This document shows positions 10,825 through 22,540 of a stretch of DNA of 64,000 bases, one piece after another. Source of the DNA: Utricularia gibba (taxonomy: Eukaryota > Streptophyta > Magnoliopsida > Lamiales > Lentibulariaceae); NCBI GenBank assembly GCA_002189035.1, contig CM007992.1, positions 310,001-374,000 of the forward strand, written 5' to 3'. Position numbers and translations under genes: made by a program. The notes under the pieces were generated by a model. That model did not search any database, was not told the origin of the DNA, and was given only the letters and a program-made list of their open reading frames with translations. How positions within the stretch are numbered: position 1 is the first letter of the stretch; each line of letters begins with the position of its first letter.

Positions 10825-12334
10825 ACGAAATGCGAAGGAAGGAATCCAAGAAAATAGAGAAGGAATGGACGACTTCAAACAGGGGAAACACCTCAGGTTT
10901 AAATAGCAGCAGGAGAACTACATGCTTTGCAATATTTTCGCGTTCCTCTTTTCTTGCAGAATTTGGATGGACGTGAAGAACAGAGCATCCTTCATAATGC
11001 CCTTGAGATAATCTCTGCCACAAACACATGCACACAATCACAACTTCAATCTTGTTGCTTTTTTGTCCCTACTTATTACAAAACTGCCTTGCCTTGATCC
11101 CATTCATTAAAAACATGTCTTTTATCAGTTATCCCATTCAATAGAAAAAGGGGTTGTTTTTTTGGGTTCATCCTCTACCCTCCTGTTGCGATGGCACTTT
11201 TCTCTTTCTGCACTTTCCATTTTTTGTATTCTTTCAAAACCTGGGCTCACCCATTCAACAAAATCCTATGGAAGATCTGACCAGTGATAATATACTTTCT
11301 AGAACATAGGCTCTGGGCATGTTCTCTGTGTGTTTGAATTGCTGGACTACTGATTTCCTTTCTGGCAGCTTTGCATCTGATTCGATATTGTAGATTCACG
11401 TAGTTACCAGTCTTCTTTCATCAGTTTGTTAGGGAAATTTGGGGTCCTTGCGGATTCCTGTATCTGGGCTATTGGCGCCTGTGTTTCATGCAGCCTCTTA
11501 GAACGATACAATGCTAATCATTCAACACTGTTTTCATTTAGTGCTTACAACCATTTTAAACCTGTTGACAATTTGACTGATCCGATGTTGATTTAGGTGC
11601 AAGCACTACAGAAGACGATGTCGGATTCGAGCTCCATGCTGTAACGAAGTCGGCGATTGTCGTCAACTGTCTCCGTAGCTGCTCTGTTGGGACATTGCTT
11701 ACAGATACTGCTGTCCAATAGGCTCCAAGTCAATCCTAACACATGCCCAGAATCTGGGGAAGAATAGACGAAGAGGCCTATGTGGTTTAACTGAGAACCC
11801 TGTCAGCTTCTACAAGCCTCAGGTAGTTCATCTCTGAGTTTTTGTACAGATCGAAGAAGCAGGCGTGCCAGAGGAATGCTGACACAGCAAACTTCATGCC
11901 CCACCTCTGTGATTCAGAGCAAAAGCTTCCTCATTTCATCGAATCATCTGATCCCCACATAGCATATACAGGTTTGGAGTCTCTGCAGAGATACGCCGGA
12001 AGCCTAGTTCCACCTTATCGGTGAGAAACACGGGCACTGTAAATCATACAATACGAGGACGGTTGCTGCTCCAGCTCTTCCTCACTAAGGTATCACAATG
12101 TTATGCTGCTAACTTGGAAACTCTTAACAGAATGCATATGCCTATGTAAGAAACCGGCGATGAATGTTCGATGCTTCAGAACCGGAACACTGAGAATGGA
12201 AAATGGTTCACACTTCAAAGTTTCGAGAGTAAAAACAGAAGAAGATTTCAGAAAGCACAGTCAGGGTCGCATTGCATTACAACAACACACATCAGATTCA
12301 CTACTTACCGCTTCAACAGAAGCCCCCATCTCGT
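10825..12334. other. Spacer
   Basis: About 1.5 kb of mixed composition with only short unconvincing open frames (for example + 11842-12024). Contains the promoter of the acidic protein on the left and the 3' UTR of the CASP-like gene on the right. Confidence 0.4.
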
Positions 12335-13467
12335 CTACCCCTTCTTGTGGCGGTTGAGTAGCGCGATCGCCGCCATCAACAAGAAGGCTATGGCGCCGGC
12401 GAGGGAAACGCCGAGAGCAGCGACACCCTGGCCGCAGAATCTCCCAAAAACGTTGCACACCTTCTTCCACTGAACATGGGAGTTCCCTTCGTAGCCCATT
12501 ATCCCGATAGCCATGGCGGCGCCGACGGCGGAGAACAGCAGGGCTACCGTCAGCAGGTCGGCGACGGCCACCACAGCCGCCGTCGCCGACTTCCTCGAGC
12601 CGCTATCAGCCAATGTTACAACCAAAGATATGGCGGCATATGCACTCGCAACGGCGTTCGCCACCACGAAAAACCTGAATTGCAAGAAGCATCATCTCTT
12701 CCGTTCCAACAATGGACCATTTTCTGTTTCTTCCATTTATTACAAAGCTACCAAATCACCCACTCGGGCCACTCACCCTGTCCAGAATTAACTTCTGTTC
12801 AACGCCACTGTACTGACTACCACCTCTGCTAGACTGCACCACATTGACCACAACCCACCCCATCCACAGATCTCCCTCCTGGATCTGCTGCTACATTTTT
12901 CTAGGCAGATGGTAATTTATTTATTTATTTTTCCTCCCAATTAATTGGTATTAAAATATTTTTAATGTTACCCCACAATTGACACCAAATTTTTTAATAC
13001 ACACTTGCAAATCAACACAGGTAATGCAACTATTTGTAAAATGAATAAAATAATTATTGAAAACTACGTTTGTTTAATATATGTTATTTATAAAATATTT
13101 CAATTATTTCAACTGGAAATTATTTTCTTAATAAAAAATATATTTTTTCCCTTTTAATTCGTTTTCAATATGTATCTAACACACAAAAGTATGAAAAGAA
13201 AGGGAAAAAAAAGAGGCCTTACACGAAGGCAGACAAATGATGCCACTTGGCGGTGACCGGAATAGTGACCGGCGGTAGAGACGAGAGGAGCGACACCGTG
13301 ACGTGGGTGGTCTGGGTGTTGACGCCGAGGATGATGGCGGCGGTGAGAGTCAGCACCAGAGCGAAGAACCTGAGTGGGAAACCCCATCCCCTCATGTGCC
13401 CCGTGTTGGCTTTCTGCGTTCCCAAGTTTTCATGCCTCTCCTCGCCGCCTTTCTTCTCCGAGTCCAT
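12335..13467 (-). CDS. CASP-like four-helix membrane protein (CASPL1 type)
   Basis: Two exons: 13223-13467 and 12335-12674, joined in the codon for Val, stop TAG. About 194 residues, usual for the family. It has a short Lys/Glu-rich cytosolic N-terminus, TM1 (FFALVLTLTAAIILGV), TM2 (LSAFVFFVVANAVASAYAAISLVV), TM3 (ADLLTVALLFSAVGAAMAIGIM) and TM4 (GVSLAGAIAFLLMAAIALL). Arg before TM1 and Asp in TM3 match the conserved charged pair of MARVEL/CASPL proteins. The segment GNSHVQWKKVCNVFGRFCGQG is the typical second extracellular loop with paired Cys. CASPs scaffold plasma-membrane domains such as the Casparian strip; CASPL members have varied, mostly unproven roles. Subgroup 1D/1E is suggested by similarity but not proven. 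Confidence 0.92.
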
Positions 13468-14527
13468 CTTCCCCTTTTTTTTTTCCGGTGAGTGAGTTGC
13501 CTGGCGGTTGCTCTGCGTATAACCGGATTATATAGACCAACAGGTGGATGGACGTTGGGGTAGTAGTTTAAAAGCGCAGTAGAACATATCACCTTCAAAT
13601 ACGTTGTATCCTCAAATTTTTCAATCTTTTAAAATAAAATAATTAGATAAAAAACACATACATGACTATATTTTTTTCAATAAAAAAATGAAGATTCCAA
13701 AAAGTAGTCATTTTTTTCAATAATTTTTACGAAATTATCTTCTCATTTGAACTTCATTTCAATTGAACATCTTAAAAATTATATTTAAATCCTTTTCATT
13801 AAAAAAATTAATTTGTACAATGTATTATAATATTTTATAAGGAAATACTAAGTGTGAAAATTTTTACAATTTGGAAGATTGTGCGTAATTAATCGAATTC
13901 CCAACTGCAACGCTATTTTTCAGCCGCGTCTGCATTTTGACAGAGACGTGTCGTATGCAGCACAGGCCACGTAGTGCGGGAATCTGGACACGGCTCCCGT
14001 AGGTATGCGGATGCCTCGGACTCGTGCCATTTCAAAAAAGTTTAGAATAATTTTTTTCCCTATTTCTATAATTTTTTAATAAAATAAATTATGGGATTAA
14101 ATAGATAATAATTCCATTACCGTAGTTTGGAATCTGGATTTGTTCAATGTCCCATCGTGTAATAGACATTACACTTATTCATTTCCCCCTAACCAGCTGT
14201 GCTGTTCGGTAGCCCGTAGGGGCCATTTGACCCAACGCCTCATGTCATTTTCATTTCATTACATTTCATTTCATTTGGATTGTGGGCTTATTGGGCCTAC
14301 GGATGATGGAGGCCATCGGCCCAAATTAAATGGTTACGGATGGAGGGAGGCCCAGGAGAAGGTAAAGCCTGCTCTCCTCCCTGGGGAAGCATCACTCGTT
14401 GGATGAGTTGAAAAAGCGGGAGCGAATCCCGTTAGAAAGTCCTCCATCAAAAATGGCAGCTAATGGAAAAAGGGGGTTGGGAATAGGACCATAGGGGGAG
14501 AGCGAATGATGCTGCGGCCACGAGGCC
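13468..14527. other. Divergent promoter region between CASP-like and F-box genes
   Basis: AT-rich in the middle (13600-14110) with no gene. The right part holds several GGGCC/GGCCC site-II-like motifs (separate entry). Confidence 0.5.
14287..14356 (+). promoter_or_regulatory. Cluster of site-II-like TGGGCC/GGCCCA motifs
   Basis: Within 70 bp there are TTGGGCCTA, CGGCCCAAA and AGGCCCAGG, typical TCP-binding site II elements of broadly expressed plant genes. They lie 170-240 bp upstream of the F-box ATG. Confidence 0.5.
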
Positions 14528-15857
14528 ATGGAAACGCCCAGTTCAGTCCGGTTGCTTAATTCGCTTCCTTATGATATCGCCTTGAATCTAGCTTCATCTC
14601 TAGAGGTAAGCAGGTTACCCCTTTTTTCGTTGATGTGATTCTGAGTTGGATTCTGAGCAGGATTCGATTTTTGCCCAGGTTGTTGATGTTTGTTCGTTAG
14701 GGAGCTGTTCAAGGTATTGGAGGGATGTTTGTGAGTCTGATACTGTGTGGAAATCTCTGTACAGAGAAAGATGGCTGGATCGTCCTTTGGGTGAAAATTC
14801 TCTGGCTTCTCAACATCTGTACTTCGAGGTGATTCATTATTTTCTGCCTAATATGTGATGATCACCCATAGGTTTGATTCATCGAATTGTTCTGAAAATT
14901 ATCTGGGTTTGTTTTATTGCGATGAAGAAGTATTTGGATTACCGAATATGAAACTCCATCCACTAGGTTTTGTTGAAGACTTGTCCTTTCCTCGTACATA
15001 TGTTGGGTTCAGGAGAGCTAAGACTGAGTTGAGTTCTTATGAAGCAGATATGTAGTCATCCGCTTCTCACGTTCCATTAATAACATCGGTTATGAATAGA
15101 ATAGGACCGAGGGCACGGAACGTTTTCAGGGCGGTCAAGCCCCCAATAGTTTCTTGTTTTCTCTTACATGAAAATGTCAGTAGCGCTGGCTAATGAAGTA
15201 TGCCCTGGATTCAGGCATGGAGGCGTTTGTACATAATCAGGCACCATGAGATGGTGGCAAAAGCTGATTTGTTAAAGGGATTTCTGGAAATGGCTCTGGC
15301 TTCTGAGTCATTGGAAGTGGGGAAGTACTTGGGAGCACTCCAGTTCCTTGACTCACTGCAGTTTGGATTCAGAGATGTTCAAATGCTTTTACTCAAACCG
15401 AAGCTCAGCGTGCTGCTGAACTTGATCGGCTTGCATTACTGCATTGCATGGCTTAACATTCCGGTAAAAAGTTTCCCTAAGCTTGCATTTCATTACTTAC
15501 TTCAGCTTCGATTTTACGTTCTTCTTCTCGATTATACTTGTTGCGAGTTTAGCCATTCTTCATGGGAGGCACAAACTTTTTATGCAGGCAGGGGATATGA
15601 TACAAGTGCTAAATAGCTGCAACATCTCAGAAAGGCAGGTGTGTGTCCAATGGTGGAAACTTGGGAGGTGGGTTTACGGGTTTCGCCCTCGGGACGAGCT
15701 GCACTCCCGCAGCATCTCCTTGGTAGATTTATCCGTGCAGGATAGCGAGGTTCTTGGCGTGCTTCATAGAGGTGCCATTCATGAAGTGATTCGTGTTCAA
15801 ATACTTCCAGTTGTTAAGAGCCCCCCTTCCTGGTCTTACCAAGTGAACAGAGGGTGA
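14528..15857 (+). CDS. F-box protein
   Basis: Exons 14528-14605, 14679-14828, 15215-15463 and 15588-15857 join in frame with phase-0 introns to give 248 residues. The F-box is N-terminal and split by intron 1: LLNSLPYDIALNLASSLE then VVDVCSLGSCSRYWRDVCESDTVWKSLYRERW. Downstream segments SESLEVGKYLGALQFLDSLQFGFRDVQMLLLKP and ISERQVCVQWWKLGRWVYGFRPRDELHSR match a conserved single-copy plant F-box family lacking Kelch, LRR or FBA repeats. The F-box should bind SKP1/ASK in an SCF E3 ligase; the substrate is unknown. The second intron (14829-15214) contains an open stretch that could be an alternative exon, but the join used restores the family's WRRLY-x-x-RH context. Assignment is good; exact borders are inferred from splice signals. 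Confidence 0.87.
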
Positions 15858-16373
15858 AGAAAGTGAGCCAGCTTCATTCATTCTGTACAGATGATCATCC
15901 CCTGAGATGCTTAATAAGGTGTAAATAAATCACTGCCATAAGTGCTTCTGTACATAGATCCATTGAAGAATGAAGCACATGAAGAACAGTGCTTGCTTAC
16001 CACAAAAAAGCAGTTGTACATGTACCAGGAACACAACCATCAGCATACTTTGAACCGGGATCCGGTCCGTGCGACTCGGAAACGGTTTAACCCGTTCGGT
16101 TCACAGGCAAAACTGTTGATATATAATTTGAACATGAAAAGTTGTTTAGTATATAATTGCCCACGTGGTGCACGAGAGGAGCCTTACGATCTGGAATCTG
16201 GTCTACTCCACGCGAGGCAAGGCGCGTGGCCGCACAAGCTCACGTTGGGTGCATAATCGACATTTCCTGTCCACCCCTATATATTTTGCGTTTATACGTG
16301 TGTTTGTGTACCGCCGGTCCGCCTACCACGCTTTAGTCTTGGTCTCTAGAATCTTCTTTCCACTTGTTCGGCG
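15858..16373. other. Spacer: F-box 3' UTR and SOD promoter/leader
   Basis: No coding signal. The 3' end of the F-box transcript is followed by the upstream region of the superoxide dismutase gene. TATA-like ATATATAATT near 16120 and CTATATATTTTG near 16276 are candidates. Confidence 0.5.
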
Positions 16374-16794
16374 CGGGGGTGCTCTGAGGTAAAGTCTCTG
16401 TGTGTTTGGTTGCTCATTCCCTCGATCTGATTTTTAAACATACACCTGCAAGTACTGGAGGTACTCTTTGGATGACGCGGTTTTGTTGGAGGATGATTTC
16501 TGTTTTCCAGATAATCGCTTGTTTTCTAGGCAATTTTTGTTCGAAATAGTTACGATTGTGATTATCTGGATGCGGATGGACTTTTTGGATCTTTTTTTGT
16601 GTAGTTTGTAGTGTAGAGCGTAATGGCCATTTAGCGAATCCGTACATTATTTTCGTCGTTTATTGGCGATAATTGGCATGATGTTTTTATTAATGAGTAT
16701 GAAGTAATTCTTTCTGGAAATTTTTATCCGTTCGTTGATATGTTACCCTGATTCAGAATTTTTTTTTTTTTTTTTTGGTATTGGATAGATCATA
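16374..16794 (+). promoter_or_regulatory. Putative miR398 target site split by the SOD leader intron
   Basis: The leader exon ends CGGGGGTGCTCTGAG (16374-16388) at a GTAAAG donor. The next exon begins ATCATAACCATGG (from 16789) after a T-rich tract and TTGGATAG acceptor. Spliced, the 21 nt formed by 16374-16388 plus 16789-16794 pair with miR398b/c by hand: 16 Watson-Crick pairs, 3 G:U, and mismatches only at miRNA positions 5 and 13. Arabidopsis CSD1 also has its miR398 site in the 5' leader, with the same position-5 mismatch. Expected cleavage is between 16384 and 16385. The intron between is 400 nt (16389-16788). Confidence 0.72.
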
Positions 16795-16797
16795 ACC

Positions 16798-17891
16798 ATG
16801 GTGAAGGCGGTAGTGGTGCTTAGCAGCAATGCAGGTGTAACTGGCACTGTCTTTTTTAACCAGGAAGGAGATGGTACTTTTCTTTTTTGGGCAGACCTCG
16901 TTGTTGTTTTACATTGGAGGAGATGTGTAATAATGGAAATTGCTCCACTGGCATCAGGTCCGACTACTGTTACTGGAAATCTTTCTGGTCTGCAGCCTGG
17001 ACTCCATGGCTTTCATGTCCATGCCCTGGGTGACACCACCAATGGTTGCTTGTCTACTGGTAGTTTTTTTATTTCCATGTGAATGATTCTGCTTTGAGCC
17101 GTTCAACTATTTATGTGTATTTGACTTTTGATTGTGTGTAAACTGAAGGGCCACATTTTAATCCTCTTGGCAAGGAACATGGTGCACCTGAGGATGACAT
17201 TCGCCATGCTGGTGATCTAGGGAACGTTACTGTTGGAGAAGATGGTAAGTAAAACTACTTGTCAAAGATTTTCTACTTTGCAAATTGACGATCATTATAA
17301 AAGAAAAAGCATTAGCATTTGCTTGGCCCTTTTGGTGGCATACTTAGTGCAAAGCATGATGTGTTCTTCTGTCTTGTGCTCTTTCAGGAACTGCTTCCTT
17401 CACCATTGTTGACAGCCAGGTTCCCCGTAGTTCTTGTTTGAATCCCCCATGCAGACTCTCCGTTCAATCCTCATTGATCTTCTATTTAATTCATTCTTGG
17501 CAGATCCCGCTCACCGGATCAAATTCCATCATCGGCAGAGCTGTAGTTGTTCATGCCGATCCCGATGACCTCGGAAAGGGTACGTCACACCATTTGAGAA
17601 AACCTTATGATACATTCTTTAGAATCACATCAAAATAAAATGATGAGATTGTACTAGAGGTATACCACATAAAGAGAAGGAGCCTACACTACGTCTTCCT
17701 CAGCATCACCTGAGTTTTTCTCCATGGCATTTTCAGGTGGACATGAGCTGAGCAAATCTACTGGAAACGCCGGCGGACGCGTCGCCTGTGGTGAGTGAGC
17801 AAACCCAATGAATCACGAAGAAGTTTCCAACAAGTATGTTACCGCCCTCTTACGCTTTCTCACTGCAGGTGTGATCGGGCTCCAGGGCTGA
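16798..17891 (+). CDS. CSD1: Cytosolic Cu/Zn superoxide dismutase
   Basis: Seven coding exons (16798-16873, 16958-17059, 17149-17244, 17388-17419, 17504-17579, 17737-17790, 17869-17891) sum to 459 nt, exactly the 152-residue length of plant cytosolic CSD. All signatures are present: copper ligands in [11 protein letters not shown], the bridging and zinc His/Asp in [21 protein letters not shown] and [16 protein letters not shown], the active-site Arg in [15 protein letters not shown], and the disulfide Cys. There is no transit peptide (starts [11 protein letters not shown]) and no C-terminal peroxisomal AKL, so it is the cytosolic CSD1 type rather than CSD2 or CSD3. It dismutates superoxide to hydrogen peroxide and oxygen. 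The 400-nt leader intron splits a likely miR398 site. SPL7 lies 0.9 kb downstream. Confidence 0.97.
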
Positions 17892-18774
17892 GCAAGTGCA
17901 CTGCACTCTGGATATCATGGCTGGTGTCAGTCCCACCGTGTAATGGGATGCTAATAATGTTATTTCCACGACCTTGTGTCATTCTGTGCACTAGTATTCT
18001 GTTGTTGGTTAAAGCATGCTGTTGACGTTGGATTCTCTTCTATTACACCAGGAGCAGTTTCTGTTTTTTGGGTAGTAAAAAGTAATTTCAATAACTTTGT
18101 AGGTCAAAAAGGTATTATATGGAGCCTGTGGGTACGTGGATTTTTCGTTAGGTATTGGTAGTATGTCTGACTCGAATTCATGATTTTTATATTCCTTTAT
18201 TTAATTTATTAATCATTAAACCTAATAATGATTTGAACTCATACATAATGCTTAAATTTTGAATCATGAGTCATTTATAATAAAAATTGGGTTAAATTTA
18301 ATAAAACCATAATGGAACTATGATTGAATTATTTTCGCGATTTATGATTTATTTAGTAATTTAAAATTTGAGGAAACTTGTGGACTGGAGGGCATTTCCG
18401 GCATCACGTGTCATCAACGAAGTGGCTTCAGACACACCAAAGTCCACTTGTCGGGTAGGTAGATCTGGCCAATGAGAAACAAGCCGAGGCTGTGTTATTA
18501 GATATGGAATTTAAAGGGTAAACTAATATAATTATGGAGCAATGGCGAACAAGGGAAAAGACGAAATTGCCCTGAGTCAAGGAATTGGATGCTTCTTCTC
18601 CAATCAATTATCTATCATTTCCTCAACGCCTACGCCCCACCGCGATCATTGTTTCTCGGAGGATTCTCCGGCGGTTGAACTTCTTCTCCGCCGCGTAGTC
18701 GCCGCTTTAGTGATAGAGGTTTTGTTCAATTAGAGGAAACCAGTGCGCTGTGTGAAAGAGAGAATCTTGGAAAG
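17892..18774. other. Spacer: SOD 3' UTR and SPL7 promoter
   Basis: AT-rich at 18170-18360; no gene. Holds the SPL7 promoter and leader. A CCAAT-like CCAATGAG lies near 18470. No GTAC cluster was noticed, so there is no visible sign of SPL7 self-regulation. Confidence 0.45.
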
Positions 18775-21700
18775 ATGCAACAGAATCATCCTTCACCGGT
18801 CTCTGCTCCGCAGTATCTACCGGCTGGCACAGAAATGGCTGCCATAGGCGTTCCGGGGCTGGCGAATATTTCTCCCAGTGACATCAATTCCAGCTTCGAC
18901 TGGTCTGAATTACTGGACTTCAACGTCAATGAGACTTTCGTGATCCCTTTTCCAGAAGCGGGAACTGGGGCTGATTCGGGAGCAGAACCGGGGGTTATTG
19001 GTAGCTCTTCCCCCGAGAACGTGTCCCGGATTAGGAAGAGGGACCCAAGATTGTTGTGCCCCAACTTCTTGGCGGGTCGTGTGCCGTGCGTGTGTCCTGA
19101 TATGGACGAGAAGACGGCAGCGGAGGAGGAGGCAGCGCTTCCAGGGAAGAAGAGAACGAGGACAGGGAGAGTTGTGGGTGGGCGGCCGATTCGGTGCCAA
19201 GTTTCGGGATGTGAGGCTGACATTACTGAGCTCAAAGGGTATCATAAAAGGCATCGCGTGTGCTTGCACTGTGCCAATGCCAGTTGCGTGGAAATCGATG
19301 GGGAGCAGAAGAGATACTGCCAACAATGTGGAAAGTACGTTACTTTATGTGTTCTGTGTGTGTGTGTCGTTTTTTACTAACTGTTGAAGCAATTGAATGT
19401 TTTTTTGATTCTGTTCGTGGGTTTGGTGAGCGATTTAAGACATGATATAACGTATGTTTCGATTACAAATGCTGGAAACGGCATTAAAATCCTTTGTTGG
19501 TTAGCTGAATTCTGGAATAATTGATGTCGGTAAATCTTTCTGTAAGATGTTTCTTTTTGTAGAGATGTTTTTGGTGTTCAACTGGATTGGACTTGAGCCG
19601 CTTCATTGCTTTTGCCTGTACTTAAATGTTCTATCAGGTTCCATCCATTGCCAGATTTCGATGAGGGTAAACGTAGCTGCAGGAGGAAATTAGAACGGCA
19701 TAATAATAGACGACGAAGGAAACCAGATGACTCTAAGCAATCCCGCGTTAAAGAAGCTCAGCAGATAAATTTGGAAGATGATGTCAGTGGGGATGATGAT
19801 TCTGGAAAAGGTGTGGTTGACTTATTGTTAATGAATACTAGTTCTCTTGTTTCTGCTTATACCTTTACCTAAATTATGTCAAATTCATATTGTTACTTGA
19901 GGTCGTAGTCCATCTTAGATGTCTTTTTGTTACTTCAGATGGAATTTGTGTTAGCAGTCGGGTGAAAGAAGGGAGACCCTCATTGGAGTCAGAGGGACAA
20001 GAGCCATGTCCATCTTTGGGTTCACAAAAACAACAATCAGATGACATCAATGCCGATACACAAAAGCAGAATTCTATACAGAGAAGCTCCCCATCCTCTG
20101 GCGAAAACAAGAACACATTTTCTTCTGCAGTAAGGCATTCGAGTGTTGCTGACCTCTTTTTTGCTTTTACTCTTTGTTCAAGGAATCTTTGCAGCTTTTC
20201 CTGTGTTCTGATACTTTTTTTATAGTGTCCTACTGCTCGTATCTCATTCAAACTTTATGACTGGAATCCAGCAGAGTTTCCTAGACGACTTCGACTGCAG
20301 GTAACACTGTAGTAAGTCTGGTTTCAGGTTCCCATGTTGCAGAAAGAGATATACGTGATGTTAAGATGCTGATTGTATTCTGTTAAACTCCATGTGATTG
20401 ATAGATATTCCAGTGGTTGGCAAGCATGCCTGTTGAGTTGGAGGGGTATATTCGGCCTGGCTGCACTATTTTGACTGCTTTTGTTGCAATGCCAAGACCC
20501 ATGTGGCGTAAGGTAGATCCTAGCGTTGCCTCTTTTAAGTATATTATTACACAGTGCCTCATGGCTTTGGCTAACACGACAGCTGTTGGATGATCCAATT
20601 ATGAACATAAGAGATCTCATTTCCTCTCCCGGTAATGAGTTGTCTAGGGGAGGTTCAATGCTAATTTATATGAATGACATGGCCTTCCGAGTAACAAAAG
20701 GTCAGCAGGCATCTGATCTTGAAACTCCCCACGTCCTTCCATTACCTTGTTAAATGACTTTCGACTACTGTCCAATGGCAGATAGGAATTCCCTTGTGAA
20801 AATCAAGGTAAAAGATTGTTGTCCGAGGCTGCATTATGTGCATCCAACTTGCTTTGTGGCTGGAAGGCCTATTGAATTTGTTGCCTGTGGGAGCAATTTA
20901 CTTCAATCTAATCTCCGGTAAAGCTTTGTCTGCTTTTGAACTTAACAAGGCAGTAGCTTCTGGCTCTTGATTTATCATCTTTTATGCAACTTTCAGCTTC
21001 CTCATCTCATTTTCTGGACGGTATCTGGCGTACAATATTTCAGTACCTTCTCGATGTCGAATGGAAATATTTGGTCCAAGTTTTGATCATCAGTTGGTGA
21101 AGATAGTTGCACCCCTGACTGATGAAAATCTTGTTGGCCCTGCATTTATTGAGGTAAAGGACCAGGGTATCTCATTTTACTTCAGTCTGAAGCAGAGAAG
21201 GAGAAGAGCCAAAAGCAGATGAAATAAAACTTATCCCATCTTTTCTTTTGCAGGTTGAAAACCAGTCGGGCTTATCCAACTTTGTCCCCATTCTTGTTGG
21301 TGACAGAGAAACTTGTGATGAGATGCAACACTTGATACAAGACTTGGATATCTCACCATTCTCTGGCGTAATGAAACCATGCCTTTCATGTAAAATCATG
21401 GCAGCAAGACAAGCTCGACTCTCTGAGTTCCTTTTGGATGTGGCGTGGTTATTAAAACCAGAAAGAGAGAAAGCATTGACAGCATCAGATGTTCCAAGAT
21501 TCAACAGTCTAATAAAGTTCTTGGTAGAAAAAGAGTCGTCTGCTGTTTTGGAGAGAGTATTACGGTCATTATCATCTGCTCTTAGCAAATATTCAGGTGA
21601 TGGGATCTCCTTGACTGATATGAGCGCATTGCAGAAAAACATTAGTAATGCAGAATGTACGCTTCTTCTTTCAAGGGGGAAATTCTGCATCCCATGTTCA

Positions 21701-22123
21701 AAGATGCCTGATCAGCTTGCAGCTCCTGCTACGGTATGCCATTGATCAAAACTGATTAGTCTACGGAGAGTTGCTCCAGACTGATTGAAGGTATCTTATA
21801 ATGCATATATTGTGTTTGGCCGTGTTTTTTTTCAGGAAATAGTGAAGCATGCGAGCATGGCCAGGGACACCTCAGAATCTCAGGATTCATGCTCAACTGT
21901 TCCATTGTTAGCAGGAGACGTCGAAATGAACTTTGACAGAAGCAATGCTAACACACGGAGAAATTTCAGACTGCCACTGAGACCAAGTTTTCTATCATCA
22001 CGGTCTCTCATGGCCATCGCTGCCATTGTTTTCTGCATCGGAGCATGCATGCTTATCTTCCATCCGCATAGCGTAAGCCTAATTGCAGTGACGATAAGAA
22101 GATGCATGTTTGACATGTCATAG
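18775..22123 (+). CDS. SPL7: SQUAMOSA promoter-binding-like protein 7 (copper-response regulator)
   Basis: Ten exons (18775-19334, 19638-19810, 19939-20129, 20226-20300, 20405-20512, 20583-20700, 20782-20917, 20997-21153, 21254-21733, 21836-22123) sum to 2286 nt, 761 residues, close to the usual size of about 800. The SBP domain starts near residue 139 (RCQVSGCEADITELKGYHKRHRVC) and runs to the bipartite NLS (KRSCRRKLERHNNRRRRK), interrupted by intron 1 at the usual place. HRVCLHCANA places Cys where most SPLs have His in the first zinc site, diagnostic of the SPL7/CRR1 clade. The long C-terminal region ends in one hydrophobic helix (SLMAIAAIVFCIGACMLIF), as reported for SPL7. In Arabidopsis SPL7 binds GTAC elements under copper shortage and induces MIR398, copper transporters and FSD1, indirectly silencing Cu/Zn-SOD. 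No miR156 site was noticed. Confidence 0.95.
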
Positions 22124-22540
22124 AGATAAGTTTTCCCTATCTCTTGTCGGGTCTAGATTCTAGAATTATCTCTCATCACCCTCAAGTGTAACTTTAACTG
22201 TCCTGTGAAATTGTAGCTGGAAAAGAAGTGAACAGAAAACAGAGCACAGATTTTTTTTTGCTTACTGGTATGAAGTGTTGGAATCTCCAGTCAATGAATG
22301 TCTTTTGTTACACAGATTTGGAATCATTGATGTTTATAATTATGTTACATCAGAAAGTTCAAAGGAACCTGGAAGCATAAGAGCAACTGGATGCGAGAAA
22401 GATTTAATTGTAAGGAAATATATGTATTGCCATGATTCAACAAAGCAGTATGTTATATTACAGAATCAGGAAGAACAGGGAAGTAGTTATGAGTGGTATG
22501 GGATTCGGTTTTACAACGAACCTCCAATTACAATGATTTC

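Noticed and set aside
11842-12024. Plus-strand 60-codon frame
   Set aside because: No similarity, no start context, within a non-coding spacer.
14857-15055. Open stretch within intron 2 of the F-box gene, considered as an extra exon
   Set aside because: Joining exon 2 directly to 15215 keeps phase and restores the conserved WRRLY context; including the stretch adds a stop codon.
18786-19326. Minus-strand frames of 149 and 138 codons opposite SPL7 exon 1
   Set aside because: Exact antisense of a firmly identified SBP-domain exon.
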